Origin: Lacrimispora sphenoides JCM 1415
Lineage (GTDB): Bacteria > Bacillota > Clostridia > Lachnospirales > Lachnospiraceae
Direction: 5' to 3'
NCBI RefSeq assembly: GCF_900105615.1
Contig: NZ_LT630003.1
Location: forward strand, 1,798,001 to 1,862,000
DNA length: 64,000 nucleotides
The notes beneath the pieces are model-generated. The model worked only from the letters and a program-made list of their open reading frames with translations. It did no database searches and was not told the DNA's origin. Numbering within the stretch: position 1 is the first letter of the stretch; the number at the start of each line of letters is the position of its first letter. Below are positions 60,943-64,000 of the stretch, one piece after another. Position numbers and translations under genes: made by a program.

Positions 60943-63619
60943 AATAACCCTGGGAAAGTATTTCATCGAATTCCTCCAGGCTCATCAGTACCTTACGGGG
61001 CTTGGTGCCTTCCTCTTCTCCTACTACTCCGGCTTCTGCAAGCTGGTCCATGATACGGGCTGCCCGGTTAAAACCGATTTTAAACATTCTCTGAAGCATA
61101 CCAATGGAGGCTTTATCCTTTTCAATGATAAATTTACCGGCCTGGACAAAATATTCATCCCTGTCATTTCCGCCGCCCTTTATCTCTCCTCCTGCAGGTG
61201 CAGAAGCGATCATGTTTTCTACTTCCGGGTTGTAATCTGCAGTCATCCCCTGCTCCGTTAAGAAATCCACAACCTTGGAAACTTCGGAATCCGATACAAA
61301 GGCGCCCTGAACGCGCATTGGTTTCGGATATCCCGCCGGGTAAAAGAGCATGTCGCCTTTTCCAAGAAGCTTTTCCGCACCGTTCATATCAATAATGGTC
61401 CTGGAATCTACGCCGGAGGAAACCGCAAACGCTACCCTGGATGGAACATTGGCCTTAATGAGACCTGTTATGACATTTACCGACGGACGCTGGGTGGCGA
61501 TGACAAGATGGATACCCGCAGCTCTGGCAAGCTGGGCCAGACGGCAGATGGAATCTTCCACTTCTCCTGGAGCTACCATCATCAGATCCGCAAGCTCGTC
61601 GATAATGATGACGATCTGAGGCATCTTTTTGGGCTTATCTTCATCCTCAATATCTTTTATACTCTCAACCTTTTTATTATATCCCTTAATTTCCCTGACA
61701 TTATACTGTGCGAACTTATTATAACGGTCCGTCATCTCCGCCACCGCCCAGTTTAGGGCTCCGGAAGCCTTCTTGGGATCAGTGACCACAGGGAGCAGTA
61801 AATGGGGAATTCCATTATAAACACTTAATTCCACCACCTTGGGGTCTACCATGATCAGCTTTACATCCTCCGGGTCCGCCTTAAAAATGATGCTCATTAT
61901 CAAGGTGTTGATGCAGACAGATTTACCAGATCCAGTGGCTCCGGCGATCAAAAGGTGAGGCATCTTAGCAATGTCCGTGACAACCACCTGGCCGCCGATG
62001 TCTTTGCCCACCGCAAACGCAATTTTGGAGGAATGTTTCTGGAAGCTGTCTGCCTCCAGAATATCCCGTAAGTATACCATTTGGTTTTCTTTATTGGGCA
62101 CCTCGATACCCACCGCAGATTTTCCCGGGATAGGAGCTTCAATCCGGATATCAGCGGCTGCCAAGCTCAATTTGATGTCATCTGCCAGGCTTACGATCTT
62201 ACTGACCTTTACCCCCTGCTCCGGATGAAGTTCATACCTGGTTACGGAGGGTCCGCAGCTTATATTGGTAACAGTAACCCCAACCCCGAAATTCTGAAGG
62301 GTCCGCTGAAGCTTGATGGCAGTATCTTTGTATTCCCGGTCGGAAAATACCGCTGATTTTCCTTTTTTAAGCAGGGAGAGAGGCGGAAACTTATATTCCT
62401 GTTTCACAATCTCCTGTTTTTGCTTGATTTCAAGGCTGACACTACCCCCGTCTTCCTTTGCTGCCTCTTCCCGTTTCTTTTCCAGTTTTTTCTGAAGAGC
62501 TTCTGTATCCGTTTCTATTACCTTGCCGGAAGCGGTAACCACCTGTTTTGGCTCCTCAGGAATGGCAAAGGTATCATTTCCTTCCTCAGGATAGAAATCC
62601 TCTTCCACAAACTCCAATTCCTTTAAGGTCTTGATCTCTTTCTTCATATATATGGAAGGTTCTTCCAGGGCCTCAGCAAACGGTGTCCCTTGCACATCGG
62701 GGGCAAAGGGAACACTATCCTCATCATCTTCCAGCACAGGTGAAAAACTGCCCCGGAAAATATCAGCAGGATTGAGTTCGTCTTCTTCCACAGCAGTAAC
62801 GGCAGACAGCCGTTTCGCCTGGACCATAATATCATCTGCAAGATTGTCAGGAGCTTCCTCAACCTGCTCTTCCACATAGCTTTCTTCCTGGGCTTCTTCT
62901 AACTTCGTGGCCTCTAAATTGACTCCCCGAAGCTTTTTCTCTTCCAAAAGCTGTTTGCGGGCTTCCTGGCGCATGGCATGGACTTCCATATGCATGTCCA
63001 TATTTTCCCTGGCATGGCGGTATGCTTTTCCGCTTCCTTTTTTCACAATATCTACAAACGATTTCTCCGTAATGCAGACTAAAGATATGACAAGAAGGAC
63101 TCCTATCACCAGATAGGCTCCCACTACGCCGATTATGGAGGCAAGCCCTCCAGCCAGAAGGCCGCCTATAATGCCGCCTCCTATTCCGCTTACGGAAGCT
63201 TCAAAATAAATGTCGGCAAGTCCTATTCCCTCGCCGGCCTTTGCTCCAAAAAGGAGCTGTAAAAATCCACACAAAGAAACCAGCGCCAGAATAAAAGACG
63301 CCAGTTTAAAAGCAGCCCTGGGATTTCCCTGGTTGGAGATGTAAAACGCTGTTCCTGCAAACAGCAGCACAGGCGCGACATACCCCACACTTCCGAATAT
63401 GCCTAACTGTAAGCTCCGCAGAAAATCCCCGACCACGCCGCATAAATGAAAGTTGCTAAAAAACAGAATGGCCGCAGCCAAAAATGACATAATGATCACG
63501 ACTTCTGAATGGATAAATTCCGGTTCCGGTAAAATCACATTTTTTTTGGCGGCGGTATTTCTTGTTCTCCCGTTTTTTCCTTTTTTTGCTGTTGTACGTT
63601 TCTTCGTTGTCTCAGGCAC
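60941..63619 (-). CDS. DNA translocase FtsK/SpoIIIE
   Basis: 892-residue membrane ATPase that pumps DNA at the division or sporulation septum. Four transmembrane segments lie in residues about 40-185, then a long acidic linker (about 240-430). The motor domain has [17 protein letters not shown] at about residue 555, [11 protein letters not shown] and [21 protein letters not shown]. The C-terminal winged-helix gamma domain ([20 protein letters not shown]) recognises guiding DNA sequences. Translation starts with GTG after a G-rich SD. Whether it is the vegetative or sporulation paralogue cannot be decided. Confidence 0.94.
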   Translation of the reverse strand: MPETTKKRTTAKKGKNGRTRNTAAKKNVILPEPEFIHSEVVIIMSFLAAAILFFSNFHLCGVVGDFLRSLQLGIFGSVGYVAPVLLFAGTAFYISNQGNPRAAFKLASFILALVSLCGFLQLLFGAKAGEGIGLADIYFEASVSGIGGGIIGGLLAGGLASIIGVVGAYLVIGVLLVISLVCITEKSFVDIVKKGSGKAYRHARENMDMHMEVHAMRQEARKQLLEEKKLRGVNLEATKLEEAQEESYVEEQVEEAPDNLADDIMVQAKRLSAVTAVEEDELNPADIFRGSFSPVLEDDEDSVPFAPDVQGTPFAEALEEPSIYMKKEIKTLKELEFVEEDFYPEEGNDTFAIPEEPKQVVTASGKVIETDTEALQKKLEKKREEAAKEDGGSVSLEIKQKQEIVKQEYKFPPLSLLKKGKSAVFSDREYKDTAIKLQRTLQNFGVGVTVTNISCGPSVTRYELHPEQGVKVSKIVSLADDIKLSLAAADIRIEAPIPGKSAVGIEVPNKENQMVYLRDILEADSFQKHSSKIAFAVGKDIGGQVVVTDIAKMPHLLIAGATGSGKSVCINTLIMSIIFKADPEDVKLIMVDPKVVELSVYNGIPHLLLPVVTDPKKASGALNWAVAEMTDRYNKFAQYNVREIKGYNKKVESIKDIEDEDKPKKMPQIVIIIDELADLMMVAPGEVEDSICRLAQLARAAGIHLVIATQRPSVNVITGLIKANVPSRVAFAVSSGVDSRTIIDMNGAEKLLGKGDMLFYPAGYPKPMRVQGAFVSDSEVSKVVDFLTEQGMTADYNPEVENMIASAPAGGEIKGGGNDRDEYFVQAGKFIIEKDKASIGMLQRMFKIGFNRAARIMDQLAEAGVVGEEEGTKPRKVLMSLEEFDEILSQGY

Positions 63620-63681
63620 AATAACTACCCCCTTCTATCCGTTGGTAACAGTATACAAAAAAATCGGGAGAATTGCAACGA

Positions 63682-64000
63682 TTAACGGGAAGCAGTTTCC
63701 ATCAGTTCATATAATTTTTTTAGAGCATCCTTGATTCCGCCCACTTCATTAATGAGTCCTTCTTTTACCGTTTCTTCGCCAACCAGCACGGTTCCCAAGT
63801 CTCTGGTAAGCATTTCCGTATTCAGCATAAGACGTTTTAACTGGTCGTAGGCGATCTCTGCGTGGGTGGAAACAAAGCTTAAGATCCGGTCCTGTATCAT
63901 TTCAAAATATTCATAAGTCTGGGAGGCGCCAATCACCATTCCTGTCATTCTTACGGGATGGACCATCATGGTTCCAGTGGGTACGATAAAGGAATAATCC
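63682..64000 (-). CDS. ClpP-like TepA serine peptidase, C-terminal part (cut by window edge)
   Basis: The frame runs off the right edge; about 106 C-terminal residues are visible. SFIVPTGTMMVHPVRMTGMV includes the histidine of a ClpP-type triad (MMVHPVR), and the GTVLVGEETVKEGLINEVGGIKDAL end is typical of the ClpP-like TepA/YmfB group, often found beside ftsK. The upstream serine region is outside the window. TepA was linked to protein export in Bacillus, but its substrate is unclear. Confidence 0.78.
   Translation of the reverse strand, partial: DYSFIVPTGTMMVHPVRMTGMVIGASQTYEYFEMIQDRILSFVSTHAEIAYDQLKRLMLNTEMLTRDLGTVLVGEETVKEGLINEVGGIKDALKKLYELMETASR

Overview
The window is a housekeeping segment of a low-to-mid GC, endospore-forming Firmicute. 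Gene content and protein style point to the Lachnospiraceae (Clostridium cluster XIVa, Lacrimispora/Enterocloster-like). The evidence is spoIVA and yqfC-yqfD, an enlarged ribose-phosphate pyrophosphokinase, the DUF512 radical-SAM-like protein next to der, fhs next to cell-wall genes, and strong AGGAGG-type Shine-Dalgarno (SD) sites. The family assignment is inference; no rRNA or tRNA is present to confirm it. Almost every gene lies on the minus strand, so transcription runs from high to low coordinates. The only plus-strand gene is prs. No stretch without a gene exceeds 300 bases. No CRISPR array, prophage, insertion sequence, tRNA or rRNA was seen.

Layout in transcription order (right to left). 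64000-57500: a ClpP-like tepA fragment, ftsK/spoIIIE, fhs, murE, murF. 56100-43100: a long translation, modification and signalling cluster (priA, def, fmt, a zinc metallopeptidase, rsmB, rlmN, the prpC phosphatase, the prkC PASTA kinase, rsgA, rpe, thiN). It is followed by an ECF S component paired with a pyridoxamine kinase. 42100-31700: serS, a small VOC/hydrolase operon with an operator-like promoter, then the SRP and ribosome cluster ylxM-ffh-rpsP-khpA-rimM-trmD-rplS-lepB-rbgA-rnhB-yraN-pgeF. 31650-30300: prs on the plus strand, divergent from DUF512-der-plsY-gpsA. 25700-20700: a complete branched-chain amino acid ABC transporter, livJHMGF. 20600-12500: spoIVA, a beta-CASP nuclease with RNase HI, a DUF1311 protein, a small membrane protein with alaS, and rpsU. 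12600-250: yqfC-yqfD-phoH-ybeY-DUF3048-flippase, a BofC-like protein, two FAD oxidoreductases, and proB-DUF896-formyl-THF cycloligase-proA.

No obviously new multi-gene system is present. The most unusual structure is non-coding: a modular repeat found at five gene junctions (about 1546-1626, 28766-28925, 50060-50128, 52180-52228, 55908-56085). It always lies just 5' of a downstream start codon, usually supplies part or all of that gene's SD region, and twice is fused into the 3' end of the upstream reading frame (the DUF512 protein and fmt). Three tandem copies with an exact 51-base period precede priA and create a false in-frame N-terminal extension. Other points of interest are a duplicated palindromic element between ftsK and fhs with compensating stem changes, two near-identical sigma-E-type promoters (spoIVA and yqfC), and a 19-base-spacer promoter with a dyad in front of the VOC/hydrolase pair. 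There is also a structured liv leader with a possible upstream ORF, and a three-codon ORF overlapping the prpC start.

Many annotated starts here are chosen by SD position. Several genes use GTG or TTG starts.
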